From: Roseovarius faecimaris
GTDB taxonomy: Bacteria; Pseudomonadota; Alphaproteobacteria; Rhodobacterales; Rhodobacteraceae
DNA length: 64,000 bases
Assembly (NCBI RefSeq): GCF_009762325.1
Contig: NZ_CP034348.1
Coordinates: forward strand, 1,370,501 to 1,434,500
Direction: 5' to 3'
Shown in pieces: positions 1-7,394 of this stretch. The translations under genes and the position numbers were made by a program. The stretch's first letter is position 1. Each line of letters begins with the position of its first letter. The notes under the pieces were generated by a model, which was not told where the DNA came from, ran no database searches, and saw nothing but the letters and a program-made list of their open reading frames with translations.

Positions 1-200
1 CTGAGATTGCATACAGCTCGTTCCTTACCGGTCCTGCCTGCCGCTGAGCGGCACCGTGGCCTCGGTCTAGAGGTCAATCTGGGCGAAATTTTGTAAAATC
101 CAAGGGGTTTCTGCGTGAGGCGCTGCTGTGTCGCGCCCCTTGACCTGCGGGGGGGAACGTGCAGGTTTGAGCGCATAAACCAAGATTGAGGCCAGCGGTC
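1..200. other. Upstream region without a recognisable gene
   Basis: I see no convincing coding sequence here. There is a small GC hairpin around positions 38-53 (GCCGC-TGA-GCGGC) with no T-run after it. The stretch before the first gene is locally AT-rich (around 88-104), which would suit a promoter for the MoxR gene, but no clear -35/-10 pair stands out. Confidence 0.4.
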
Positions 201-1106
201 ATGACGCCAGATTCCATCGACGCCACGCAAGAGATGCTGCAAGGGCAGGATTATATCTGTGGCCGGGCGCTGGCCACGGTGGTGTTTCTCAGCCTGCGGC
301 TGGGGCGCCCCCTGTTCCTGGAAGGTGAGGCAGGAGTGGGCAAGACCGAGATCGCCAAGGCGCTGGCATCGGCGCTGGGCCGCCGCCTGATCCGGCTGCA
401 ATGCTATGAGGGGCTGGATGCGTCCTCGGCGGTCTATGAATGGAACTTCGCCGAACAGATGATCGCCATTCGCGCAGCCGAAGCCTCGGGCGGGGTGGAC
501 CGCGAAAGCCTCAAGGACGAGCTTTTCACCGAGGAGTACCTGATCGAACGGCCCTTGTTGCAGGCGATGCGCCCGCAGCCGGGCGGCGCGCCTGTCCTGC
601 TGATCGACGAGCTTGACCGCACCGATGAGCCGTTCGAGGCCTTCCTGCTGGAAGCACTGAGCGATTTTCAGGTGACGATCCCGGAGCTGGGCACAATAAA
701 GGCGCCGGAGCCGCCGATCGTCATCCTGACCTCGAACCGCACGCGCGAGGTGCATGATGCACTCAAGCGCCGCTGCCTCTATCACTGGGTCGATTACCCC
801 GGTTTCGAGCGCGAGATCGAGATCCTGCAGGCCCGTGCGCCCGAAGCAGCCGAAAGCCTCAGCCGCGAGGTGGTGGCCTTCGTGCAGGCTTTGCGCACCG
901 AGGATCTGTTCAAGAAACCGGGCGTGGCCGAGACCATCGACTGGGCCAAATGCCTGCTGGCTTTGGATGTCATCTCGCTTTCCCCCGAAGTCATCGCCGA
1001 CACGCTGGGCGCGATCCTGAAATACCAGGACGATATCCAGAAATTGCAGGGGTCCGAGGCCAAACGTATTCTGGACGAGGCCAAGGCCAGCCTGGAGCCG
1101 GCATGA
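201..1106 (+). CDS. MoxR-family AAA+ ATPase (CoxD-like)
   Basis: This is a 301-residue AAA+ ATPase of the MoxR type, the family that remodels or matures metalloenzymes together with a VWA partner. Walker A is GEAGVGKT at about residues 42-49, Walker B is LLIDELD at about 133-139, and the sensor-1 region ILTSNRTRE lies near 175-184. A TTG 15 bases upstream is in frame, but the ATG at 201 follows a GAGG-like ribosome site and gives the usual N-terminus. The VWA gene starts 36 bases after the stop, the classic MoxR/VWA pairing. With a molybdenum hydroxylase 6 kb downstream, a CoxD-like role in active-site maturation is likely but is inference. Confidence 0.88.
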   Translation: MTPDSIDATQEMLQGQDYICGRALATVVFLSLRLGRPLFLEGEAGVGKTEIAKALASALGRRLIRLQCYEGLDASSAVYEWNFAEQMIAIRAAEASGGVDRESLKDELFTEEYLIERPLLQAMRPQPGGAPVLLIDELDRTDEPFEAFLLEALSDFQVTIPELGTIKAPEPPIVILTSNRTREVHDALKRRCLYHWVDYPGFEREIEILQARAPEAAESLSREVVAFVQALRTEDLFKKPGVAETIDWAKCLLALDVISLSPEVIADTLGAILKYQDDIQKLQGSEAKRILDEAKASLEPA

Positions 1107-1109
1107 TCT

Positions 1110-1130
1110 TTCATTGTTCCAAAAATACTC
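1110..1130 (-). repeat. Dispersed repeat, GAGTATTT family (single arm)
   Basis: Read on the minus strand this short spacer gives GAGTATTTTTGGAACAATGA, which matches the copies near 10653, 18910 and 40222. It sits in the 36-base gap between the MoxR and VWA genes. Confidence 0.6.
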
Positions 1131-1142
1131 AAAATCCGACAG

Positions 1143-2399
1143 ATGCCTGAATATGCCCCGCTCGATCTGCCCGAGCACCCGAAGCTCACTCATAACATCA
1201 CCCATTTCGCACGCGCGCTTCGCAAGGCCGGGCTGCCGGTGGGACCGGGGCGGGTGGTGGATGCGATCCGGGCGGTGGAAGCGGCGGGGTTCACCTCGCA
1301 GCGCGATTTTTTCTACACCCTGCGCGCCTGTTTCGTGAACCGGCCCGAGCATCGCGCGGTCTTTGCCCAGATCTTCCGGCTCTACTGGCGCGACCCGCGC
1401 TATATGGAACATATGATGGCGATGATGCTGCCCGCCATTCGCGGCGTGCAGGAGGAGCGGGCGGCACAAGCGGGCGAAAAACGCGCGGCGGAGGCGCTGC
1501 TGGATGGGCAGCAGCCCGACCTTCCCGAGGCCGACACGCAAGGGACGGACGAGGAGACGGTGATCGAGGTCGATGCCTCGCTCACCATCTCGACCGAGGA
1601 ACGCCTGCGCACGCTGGATTTCGAACAGATGAGCGTGGCCGAGATCGCCGAAGCCAAGCGTATGCTCGCCAAGCTTACCCTGCCGGTGCAGCCCTTGCCC
1701 TCGCGCCGGGGCCAGCCCAGCCATACCGGCCACCGGATCGATGCCCGCAAGACGCTGCGCGCGGCGATGCGGCGGGGGGGCGAGATGCGGCGCATTCACC
1801 TGACCAAGCCACGCCCGCGCTGGCCCAACCTGGTGGTGCTCTGCGATATCTCCGGCTCGATGAGCCAGTACAGCCGCATGGTGCTGCATTTCCTGCATGC
1901 GGTGGCCAATGAGAAAGGCGCGGGCTGGGCGAAGGTGCATGCCTTCACTTTCGGTACGCGGCTGACGAACATCACCCGGCATCTGGCGACGCGGGACGTG
2001 GACGCGGCGCTGGCCGCCGCCGGGCAGGAGGCGCAGGACTGGGAGGGCGGCACGCGGATCGGGGCCTGCCTGCATGCCTTCAACCGCGACTGGTCGCGCC
2101 GGGTCATGGGGCAGGGGGCAGTGGTGCTGTTGATCACCGACGGGCTGGATCGCGACGACCCCGGCGCGCTGTCGCATGAGATGCAGCGGCTGCACCTGTC
2201 GGCGCGGCGGCTGATCTGGCTCAACCCGCTGTTGCGCTGGGAGGGGTTCGCGCCCAAGGCCACAGGCATCCGCGCGATGCTGCCGCATGTGGACACGTTC
2301 CGCGCGGGCCACTCGATCGCCACGCTGGAGGCGCTGGCCGAGGCGCTTTCACGCCCCGACGATGCGGGCGAGAAGGCGCGGCTGATGGCGCAGCTTTGA
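1143..2399 (+). CDS. VWA-domain protein (CoxE-like)
   Basis: A 418-residue protein of the CoxE-like VWA family. The N-terminal half is helical, with an acidic stretch around residues 125-150. The C-terminal half carries a von Willebrand A domain with an intact MIDAS motif DISGSMS (Asp235, Ser237, Ser239). Such proteins act with a MoxR ATPase on a partner enzyme. In CO-dehydrogenase gene clusters the pair CoxD/CoxE helps assemble the metal site. The gene directly follows the ATPase gene and is probably co-transcribed. The next genes, a sulfur transporter, start 162 bases later behind their own operator. The exact client protein is not shown by the sequence. Confidence 0.85.
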   Translation: MPEYAPLDLPEHPKLTHNITHFARALRKAGLPVGPGRVVDAIRAVEAAGFTSQRDFFYTLRACFVNRPEHRAVFAQIFRLYWRDPRYMEHMMAMMLPAIRGVQEERAAQAGEKRAAEALLDGQQPDLPEADTQGTDEETVIEVDASLTISTEERLRTLDFEQMSVAEIAEAKRMLAKLTLPVQPLPSRRGQPSHTGHRIDARKTLRAAMRRGGEMRRIHLTKPRPRWPNLVVLCDISGSMSQYSRMVLHFLHAVANEKGAGWAKVHAFTFGTRLTNITRHLATRDVDAALAAAGQEAQDWEGGTRIGACLHAFNRDWSRRVMGQGAVVLLITDGLDRDDPGALSHEMQRLHLSARRLIWLNPLLRWEGFAPKATGIRAMLPHVDTFRAGHSIATLEALAEALSRPDDAGEKARLMAQL

Positions 2400-2499
2400 C
2401 AGGCGGGCGTGATCCAGTTGAGCGCTACCGCGCGCCTTCATTCAGACATCCCTGACGCGACGCCAGGTTGACAACTGGTCGCACCTGCATCGGCGGGGC

Positions 2500-2528
2500 T
2501 GGAAAACGTCTGTTCGGTATTATATATT
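2500..2528 (+). promoter_or_regulatory. Probable sigma-70 promoter of the YeeE/YedE pair
   Basis: A -35-like TGGAAA (2500-2505) and a -10 TATATT (2523-2528) are 17 bases apart. The -10 lies inside the palindromic operator at 2524-2543, so a bound repressor would block RNA polymerase. A ribosome site GGAGGG follows just before the ATG at 2562. Confidence 0.5.
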
Positions 2529-2543
2529 CACAAACATGAATAT
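2524..2543. promoter_or_regulatory. BigR/SqrR-like operator (ATTC-N8-GAAT palindrome)
   Basis: A perfect inverted repeat ATATTCA-N6-TGAATAT. Its core is ATTC-N8-GAAT, the site type known for the ArsR-family sulfane-sulfur sensors BigR and SqrR of alphaproteobacteria. It sits 18 bases upstream of the start of a YeeE/YedE gene, a class of gene these repressors are known to control. No ArsR-type gene lies in this window, so the repressor would be encoded elsewhere. Confidence 0.7.
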
Positions 2544-2561
2544 GAATCGGAGGGCGATCTC

Positions 2562-3113
2562 ATGCCACTGAACTGGAAATCGGGCGGGCTCTTGCTGGGC
2601 CTTGTCTTCTTTGCCGCCGTGCTCCTGGTGAAACCCATCGGGGTCAGCACGCAATTTGTCATCTTTGACGCCATGTTGGGCGATCTGGCCAGTCCCGGCC
2701 TGATCACCGAGACGGAGGAGGGCTATACCTCCACCAATGCCTATCTGGCCAAGTCCGGCGGGAAATACGCCAAGAACGCGGCCAACCCGCTGAACTACAG
2801 CTTTGTCTTCGTGCTGGCGATGATGGTAGGGGCCTTTGCCTCGGCCATGCTGCGCGGCGGCGTGGGGGCGGATGAACGGCGCCTGCCCGCGATCTGGCGC
2901 GCAAATTTCGGAGACACGCCCGCCAAGCGCTATGCGGTGGCCTTTCTTGGCGGGTTCATTGTGCTTTACGGGGCGCGCCTTGCGGGTGGGTGCACCTCGG
3001 GGCACATGATGTCGGGGATGATGCAGACCGCCGTGTCGGGCTATATCTTCGCCGCCGGTGCCTTTGCCGCCGCCATTCCCGTTGCCATCATGATGTACAG
3101 ACAGGAGGCCTGA
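2562..3113 (+). CDS. YeeE/YedE-family membrane protein (PmpA-like)
   Basis: A 183-residue integral membrane protein, the first half of a split YeeE/YedE sulfur-compound transporter. Hydrophobic segments lie at about 8-25, 78-96, 123-142 and 157-177. The conserved cysteine loop GCTSGH contains Cys144, the residue type thought to relay sulfur in this family. The gene starts behind a BigR/SqrR-like operator and is followed three bases after its stop by the partner half. Family members import thiosulfate or related sulfur species. The substrate here is unproven. Confidence 0.85.
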   Translation: MPLNWKSGGLLLGLVFFAAVLLVKPIGVSTQFVIFDAMLGDLASPGLITETEEGYTSTNAYLAKSGGKYAKNAANPLNYSFVFVLAMMVGAFASAMLRGGVGADERRLPAIWRANFGDTPAKRYAVAFLGGFIVLYGARLAGGCTSGHMMSGMMQTAVSGYIFAAGAFAAAIPVAIMMYRQEA

Positions 3114-3116
3114 GCC

Positions 3117-3695
3117 ATGACGTCGATTTTACTTGCTGTTGTGATCGGGGCCGCGTTCGGCGCGGTTCTGGACCGGATCGGGGCCACCAACCCCAACTGG
3201 ATTGGCCGGATGCTGAACCTGACCAATCTGCACCTGATGAAGACCATTCTGCTGGCGATCGGCACAGGCTCGGTCCTGATGTTCGGCGGGCAGATGCTGG
3301 GCCTGGTCGATGTCGGCCATATGAGCGTGAAGACGGCCTATGCCGGTGTCTTCATCGGCGGGCTTCTGCTGGGCGCGGGCTGGGCGGCGTCGGGCTATTG
3401 TCCGGGCACCGGGCTTGGCGCGGCGGCGGCCGGGCGCAAGGACGCCTGGTTCTTCATCGCAGGCGGGCTTGTCGGTGCCGCGGCCTATATGGTGAGCTAC
3501 CCGATGTGGAAGGCGAGCGGCCTTCTGGAGGGCGAAAAGCTGACCATCGGTGCTGTGCCGGGGGCCAAATATGACGCGCTGACCGGGCTGTCGGGCGATC
3601 TGGTGGGGATCGTGCTGGGGCTGATCTTCGTGGCCGTGGCCTTTGCCTTGCCCGAGCGTCTGCGCGGGCAGGAGGTCGCCGTTCCGGCGGAGTAA
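3117..3695 (+). CDS. YeeE/YedE-family membrane protein (PmpB-like, DUF6691)
   Basis: A 192-residue membrane protein forming the second half of the split transporter. It carries the matching cysteine loop SGYCPGT (Cys95) and hydrophobic segments near 2-18, 40-62, 73-93, 107-127 and 160-180. It follows the first half at a three-base spacing, so the two are certainly one operon and probably one complex. A strong hairpin with a T-run lies 33 bases after its stop and should end the two-gene transcript. Function in sulfur uptake is inferred from the family and the operator upstream. Confidence 0.84.
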   Translation: MTSILLAVVIGAAFGAVLDRIGATNPNWIGRMLNLTNLHLMKTILLAIGTGSVLMFGGQMLGLVDVGHMSVKTAYAGVFIGGLLLGAGWAASGYCPGTGLGAAAAGRKDAWFFIAGGLVGAAAYMVSYPMWKASGLLEGEKLTIGAVPGAKYDALTGLSGDLVGIVLGLIFVAVAFALPERLRGQEVAVPAE

Positions 3696-3727
3696 TCCCG
3701 CGACCTGAAAAACGGATTTGTGCAATG

Positions 3728-3765
3728 CCTCCCCGCGCTTCATAGTGAGCGCGGGGAGGTTTTTT
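3728..3765 (+). terminator. Intrinsic terminator overlapping the xdhC ribosome site
   Basis: A perfect 12-bp stem (CCTCCCCGCGCT, 3728-3739, with 3748-3759) and an 8-base loop are followed by six T residues. This should terminate the transporter mRNA. The right arm holds GGGGAGG, the only plausible Shine-Dalgarno for the XdhC gene, whose ATG begins two bases after the T-run. Confidence 0.85.
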
Positions 3766-3766
3766 C

Positions 3767-4732
3767 ATGGACCGATTTGACGACATTCCCGAAACCGCGC
3801 TGCGCTGGTACCGCGAGGGCAAGGGCGCGGCGCTGGCCACGGTGGTGCAGACCTGGGGCAGCGCGCCGCGCCGGGTGGGCAGCCAGCTGGCGATTTCGGG
3901 CGAAGGCGAGATTGCCGGCTCGGTTTCGGGCGGCTGTGTCGAGGGCGCGGTGGTGGCCGAGGCGCTGGATGCGATCGACGAGGGCAGGCCGGTGATGCTG
4001 GAATACGGGGTCAGCGACGGCGATGCCTTTGCTGTGGGGCTGGCCTGTGGCGGCACGATCCGGGTGCTGGTCGAGCCGGTGGGCCGCGTCATGCCCGAGG
4101 CGCTTCTGGATGATCTGGTGCTGGCGCGTGCGTCCCGCGTGCCGGTGGCCTATGTGACCGGGATGACCGCCGAGCGGCGGCTGGAGCAGGACGGGCACGA
4201 GGCGCGCTTTCGCATGGACCGCTCGGGCTTTGAGGAAGATGGCGAAACCTTCGTGGCCATTCACAACCCGCCTTTGCGGCTGATTATCGTGGGGGCTGTG
4301 CATATCGCGCAGGCGCTGGTGCCGATGGCGCGGATCGCGGGGTATGATCCGCTTCTGATCGACCCGCGCGAGAGCTTTGGCAGCGCCGAGCGCTTTCCCG
4401 GTGAGACGATCCTGCATGACTGGCCCGATGAGGGGGTGCAGGCCTATGGGCTGGATGCGCGCACGGCGCTGGTGTTGCTGACGCATGACCCCAAGCTGGA
4501 CGATCCGGCGCTGATGCAGGCGCTGCGCTCGGAGGTGTTTTATATCGGCGCGCTGGGGTCCACCCGGACCCATGCCAAGCGGGTGGAGCGGTTGCAGGCG
4601 GCGGGGTTCTCGGACGCCGAGATCGGGCGCATTCATGGCCCCGTGGGGCTGAATATCGGGGCCGCCGGGCCGCCGGAGATCGCCGTGAGCATCCTGGCGC
4701 AGATGACCCAGGTTCTGAGGCAGGGCGCATGA
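3767..4732 (+). CDS. XdhC-family molybdenum-hydroxylase maturation factor (CoxF/CoxI-like)
   Basis: A 321-residue XdhC/CoxI-family protein. The N-terminal XdhC domain (about 10-80) shows the family motif SVSGGCVEG. The C-terminal Rossmann-like domain starts near residue 170 with IIVGAVHIAQAL and ends with GSTRTHAKR. XdhC proteins bind the molybdenum cofactor, help add its sulfido ligand and deliver it to xanthine-dehydrogenase-family enzymes. The next gene overlaps its stop by four bases, so the two are translationally coupled. The likely client is the molybdenum hydroxylase at 6808-10570. The ribosome site lies inside the terminator stem upstream, which is unusual. Confidence 0.88.
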   Translation: MDRFDDIPETALRWYREGKGAALATVVQTWGSAPRRVGSQLAISGEGEIAGSVSGGCVEGAVVAEALDAIDEGRPVMLEYGVSDGDAFAVGLACGGTIRVLVEPVGRVMPEALLDDLVLARASRVPVAYVTGMTAERRLEQDGHEARFRMDRSGFEEDGETFVAIHNPPLRLIIVGAVHIAQALVPMARIAGYDPLLIDPRESFGSAERFPGETILHDWPDEGVQAYGLDARTALVLLTHDPKLDDPALMQALRSEVFYIGALGSTRTHAKRVERLQAAGFSDAEIGRIHGPVGLNIGAAGPPEIAVSILAQMTQVLRQGA

Positions 4733-5712
4733 AATTTGGCCCGGTGCCCGTGGCCGAGGCGGAAGGCGCCATTCTGGCCCATTCGCTGCATCTGTCGGGC
4801 GGGCGGCTGCGCAAGGGGGTGCGGCTGACGGCGGAGCATGTGGCGACGCTGCGGGACGCGGGGCAGACCGAGATCACCGTCGCGCGGCTTGAGCCGGGCG
4901 ACGTGCATGAGGACGCCGCCGCGCTGGCGCTGGCGGAGGCCGCGGCGGAGGGGGCATCAAGCCTGCACCTGAGCGCGCCCTTCACCGGACGGGTGAACCT
5001 GATCGCGGACCGGCCGGGGGTGGTTGTTCTGGATCCCGACAAGGTCATCGCGGCCAACGAGGTGGACCCGATGATCACCGTGGCCTGTGTTCCGGCCTGT
5101 CATCAGGTGCTGAAGGGCGGGATGATCGCCACGATCAAGATCATCTCCTACGCGGTGTCCGAGGCGGCGCTGGCCGAGGCCTGTGCACGCATTCGCGGGG
5201 CGCTGGGGCTGGCCGTGCCGGTTCATGGCAGCGCCAGCCTGATCATCACCGACATTCCCGGCGGGCCGGGCGACAAGGGCCGGGCCGCGATTGAGGCCCG
5301 GCTGGGCGCTCTTGATATGCGGCTGGAGGAGCTGCGGCTCTGCGCCCATGACGACGCGGCGCTGGCCGGGGAAATCGCCGCGGCGACGGGCGATCTGGTG
5401 CTGATCCTGACGGGATCGGCCACATCGGACCTGCGCGACACAGCGCCCGAGGCGCTGCGCATGGCGGGGGGCAAGGTGACGCGCTTTGGCATTCCGGTTG
5501 ATCCGGGGAACCTGCTTTTTCTGGGTGAACTCGGTGAAAAGCCGGTGATCGGCCTGCCGGGCAGCGCGCGCTCACCTGTGTTGCACGGGGCGGATTGGGT
5601 GCTTGCACGGGTGGCCTGCGGGCTTGAAATCAGCCCGCGCGATTTCGCGGCGATGGGCGTTGGGGGGCTGTTGAAGGAAATCCCGACGCGCCCGCAGCCG
5701 CGCCGGGGCTAG
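4729..5712 (+). CDS. Stand-alone molybdopterin-binding protein (MoeA-like domain)
   Basis: A 327-residue protein with a MoeA/MogA-type molybdopterin-binding fold. The segment LTGSATSDLRDTAPEAL and the following GNLLFLGE and IGLPGSARSP match the conserved core. In many relatives this region is fused to a MobA/MocA-like nucleotidyltransferase of about 200 residues. Here the protein stops right where that domain would start. The gene overlaps the XdhC gene (ATGA), so both are made together. A role in handling or sensing cofactor for the downstream hydroxylase is likely. The true MoeA of this genome is probably the one at 40297-41469. Confidence 0.78.
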   Translation: MKFGPVPVAEAEGAILAHSLHLSGGRLRKGVRLTAEHVATLRDAGQTEITVARLEPGDVHEDAAALALAEAAAEGASSLHLSAPFTGRVNLIADRPGVVVLDPDKVIAANEVDPMITVACVPACHQVLKGGMIATIKIISYAVSEAALAEACARIRGALGLAVPVHGSASLIITDIPGGPGDKGRAAIEARLGALDMRLEELRLCAHDDAALAGEIAAATGDLVLILTGSATSDLRDTAPEALRMAGGKVTRFGIPVDPGNLLFLGELGEKPVIGLPGSARSPVLHGADWVLARVACGLEISPRDFAAMGVGGLLKEIPTRPQPRRG

Positions 5713-5821
5713 GGCGGCCCCGCGCAATCCGGGCCGGGTGTTGACCCAGATCATGGGGCATATGGCGCAATCGCGATATGCTGGGGCAATACGCCAAGCG
5801 TAAGCCCTGAAGGAGCAGACA

Positions 5822-6628
5822 ATGCGTGCGTCCTCAAATCCCCTGCGGGACATGAAGCCCGGGAAAGTCCTTGACGACCCCACCCGGATCCGGCCCGATG
5901 CGGCCCTTGCCCAAGAGGTGTTGCCCGCGTTTCAGAAGGTGGTGCGCGCCCGGCGCGCGATCCGCGTGTTCGACGGCGCGCCGATCCCGGACGAGGTGAT
6001 GCGGGACTGCCTGGCCGATGCGCTGCTGGCCCCGAGCGCGTCCAACCTGCAGACCTATGAGCTTTACTGGGTGCGCGACGCGGCCAGGAGGGATGCGATG
6101 GTGCCGCTCTGTCTGGACCAGCCCCCGGCGCAGAGCGCGGGCGAGATGGTCGTTGTCGTGTCGCGCGTCGATCTGTGGGCGCGCAACCTTGCCATGCTGA
6201 AGAACCAGATCACCAAGGATGGTACGCAGCCCCTGGAAGGGCCGCTTGCGGAATATTACGACCGGATCGTGCCGATGCTGATGCGGACGGATGCGTTTGG
6301 GGTGCAGAACCTGATCCGCCGGGTGGCGTTCTGGCTCAGGGGGTTGCGCGGGGCGACCGTGCGGGGGCCGGTGAGCCGGGCGGATCACCGGATTTACGGG
6401 CATATCCAGTCGACGCTTGCCGCGCAGACGCTGATGCTGTCGCTCGCGGCGCATGGCTATGACAGCTGTCCGATGACCGGGATCGACAGCAAGGGGATCG
6501 GGCAGGTTCTGGGCCTGCCTGCATCGGCCGAGGTCACGATGGTCATCGCGGCGGGCCGGGGCATGCCGGAGGGGCTTTATGGCAAGCGCCTGCGACTGCC
6601 ATTCGATGCGCTTGTAAGAGAGATCTGA
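5822..6628 (+). CDS. Nitroreductase-family flavoprotein
   Basis: A 268-residue member of the FMN-dependent nitroreductase superfamily. The family start motif RRAIRVFDGAPIPDEV (about residues 41-56) and APSASNLQTYELYWV follow the normal layout, and a glycine-rich C-terminal motif (TMVIAAGRG) is present. Such enzymes reduce nitro groups, quinones or flavins with NAD(P)H. The start follows a good AAGGAG ribosome site. It lies between the maturation genes and the hydroxylase structural genes in the same direction, with a 110-base gap before and 179 after. Whether it works with the hydroxylase or is a passenger cannot be told. Confidence 0.82.
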   Translation: MRASSNPLRDMKPGKVLDDPTRIRPDAALAQEVLPAFQKVVRARRAIRVFDGAPIPDEVMRDCLADALLAPSASNLQTYELYWVRDAARRDAMVPLCLDQPPAQSAGEMVVVVSRVDLWARNLAMLKNQITKDGTQPLEGPLAEYYDRIVPMLMRTDAFGVQNLIRRVAFWLRGLRGATVRGPVSRADHRIYGHIQSTLAAQTLMLSLAAHGYDSCPMTGIDSKGIGQVLGLPASAEVTMVIAAGRGMPEGLYGKRLRLPFDALVREI

Positions 6629-6720
6629 CGCGGGCGGCACGGGGTCTTTGCCGCCGGATCGGAGCCCGGGACGCCGAGTTGACGCCCGTGCACCGGAAAT
6701 TGCAGGGACCCTTTGGCTGA

Positions 6721-6738
6721 TTTCCGATCAAGCGGAAA
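6721..6738. promoter_or_regulatory. Inverted repeat upstream of coxS-like gene
   Basis: A perfect TTTCCG-N6-CGGAAA inverted repeat lies 70 bases before the start of the hydroxylase operon. It could be an operator or a small hairpin. No regulator gene is adjacent to name it. Confidence 0.35.
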
Positions 6739-6807
6739 AAACCGGCTTCTCAACACGCGGTTGGCGTGCTTAACTCTGCGAATAGAAAAAATAAATGGGA
6801 GGAGCCG

Positions 6808-7293
<486 letters not shown>

Positions 7294-7312
7294 ATGAGCG
7301 GCGCTGCTCGTC

Positions 7313-7364
7313 GCGCTCTTGCGTGCGCGCCTCGCGAGGCCGGCACGAAAGAGCCGGATGAGCG
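7313..7364 (+). repeat. Dispersed intergenic repeat, GCCTCGCGAGGC family
   Basis: A partly diverged copy with CGCTCTTGCGTG, the palindrome GCCTCGCGAGGC and GGATGAGC in the same order as the copy at 28121-28185. It occupies the gap between the small- and large-subunit genes. Confidence 0.65.
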
Positions 7365-7394
7365 GCACCGGCAACGGATTTTAGGGAGAAGAAC

